This document shows, piece after piece, positions 23,855 to 23,891 of a stretch of 23,891 bases of DNA. The stretch's first letter is position 1. Each line of letters starts with the position of its first letter. The position numbers were made by a program, and so were the translations under genes. The notes beneath the pieces are model-generated. The model was not told the DNA's origin, ran no database searches, and saw only the letters and a list, made by a program, of their open reading frames with translations. Origin of the DNA: CAZCBJ01 sp964496705 (GTDB lineage: Bacteria; Chloroflexota; Anaerolineae; Anaerolineales; Anaerolineaceae); NCBI GenBank assembly GCA_964496705.1, contig CAZCBJ010000039.1, forward strand, positions 1 through 23,891. The letters run 5' to 3'.

Positions 23855-23891
23855 CCCTCACCCCCGGCCCCTCTCCCAAGGATCGGGAGAG
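23855..23891. repeat. REP-like palindrome, copy 2, cut by the window end
   Basis: The 37 bases visible match copy 1 exactly, 73 bases further on. The repeat is truncated by the end of the window. Confidence 0.75.

Noticed and set aside
23782..23891. Possible start of a CRISPR array
   Set aside because: Only two copies are seen. The repeat is a GC-rich hairpin shared with 21102-21154, and no cas gene is visible. A REP-like element explains it.

Overview
The window looks like part of a GC-rich bacterial chromosome, most likely from a Chloroflexota (Anaerolineae-like) genome and probably a draft or metagenome assembly. This is an inference from protein style: Pro/Thr-rich linkers on exported proteins, several lipoproteins, a sortase with an LPxTG substrate, a CYTH protein beside a GH63-type glycosidase, and a conserved but uncharacterised membrane protein. 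No rRNA, tRNA or taxonomic marker is present to prove it. Four runs of N interrupt the sequence (5677-5722, 9898-9907, 13425-13434, 21019-21072), and all four damage genes.

Layout. 1-1460: 3' end of a peptide-type ABC transporter permease, then a SAM methyltransferase. 1522-5504: a response regulator without a DNA-binding domain, a YcgN-type cysteine-cluster protein, a small DUF6174-like lipoprotein and a GAF-containing histidine kinase, each with its own start signals. 5552-7155: a discoidin-like lipoprotein overlapping a four-helix membrane protein, closed by a 13-bp hairpin. 7270-9745: a CYTH protein and a GH63-type glycoside hydrolase as a two-gene operon. 9836-11689 (minus strand): a GyrI-like protein, a methyltransferase and a MarR regulator, with a perfect 26-bp operator at the MarR start and a second, related site before the methyltransferase. 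11820-13554: an isoprenylcysteine-methyltransferase-like membrane protein and a secreted alpha/beta hydrolase. 13576-14685 (minus strand): a multi-pass membrane protein of unknown function. 14990-19033: a 1347-residue protein joining an extracellular lipase-like domain, two membrane helices and a TolB-like propeller. 19307-20428: a winged-helix-like and 2[4Fe-4S] protein. 20432-23737 (minus strand): a subtilisin-like protease ending in an LPVTG sorting signal, followed by a sortase. REP-like palindromes lie on both sides of the protease gene.

The most coherent system is the protease-sortase pair, which reads as a dedicated cell-surface display unit. The MarR gene with its two matching operators is a second self-contained unit, with a methyltransferase as its predicted target. 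The lipase-membrane-propeller protein is the most unusual single gene. Several promoters use extended -10 elements with little or no leader. The protease promoter places the predicted transcription start on the ATG itself.
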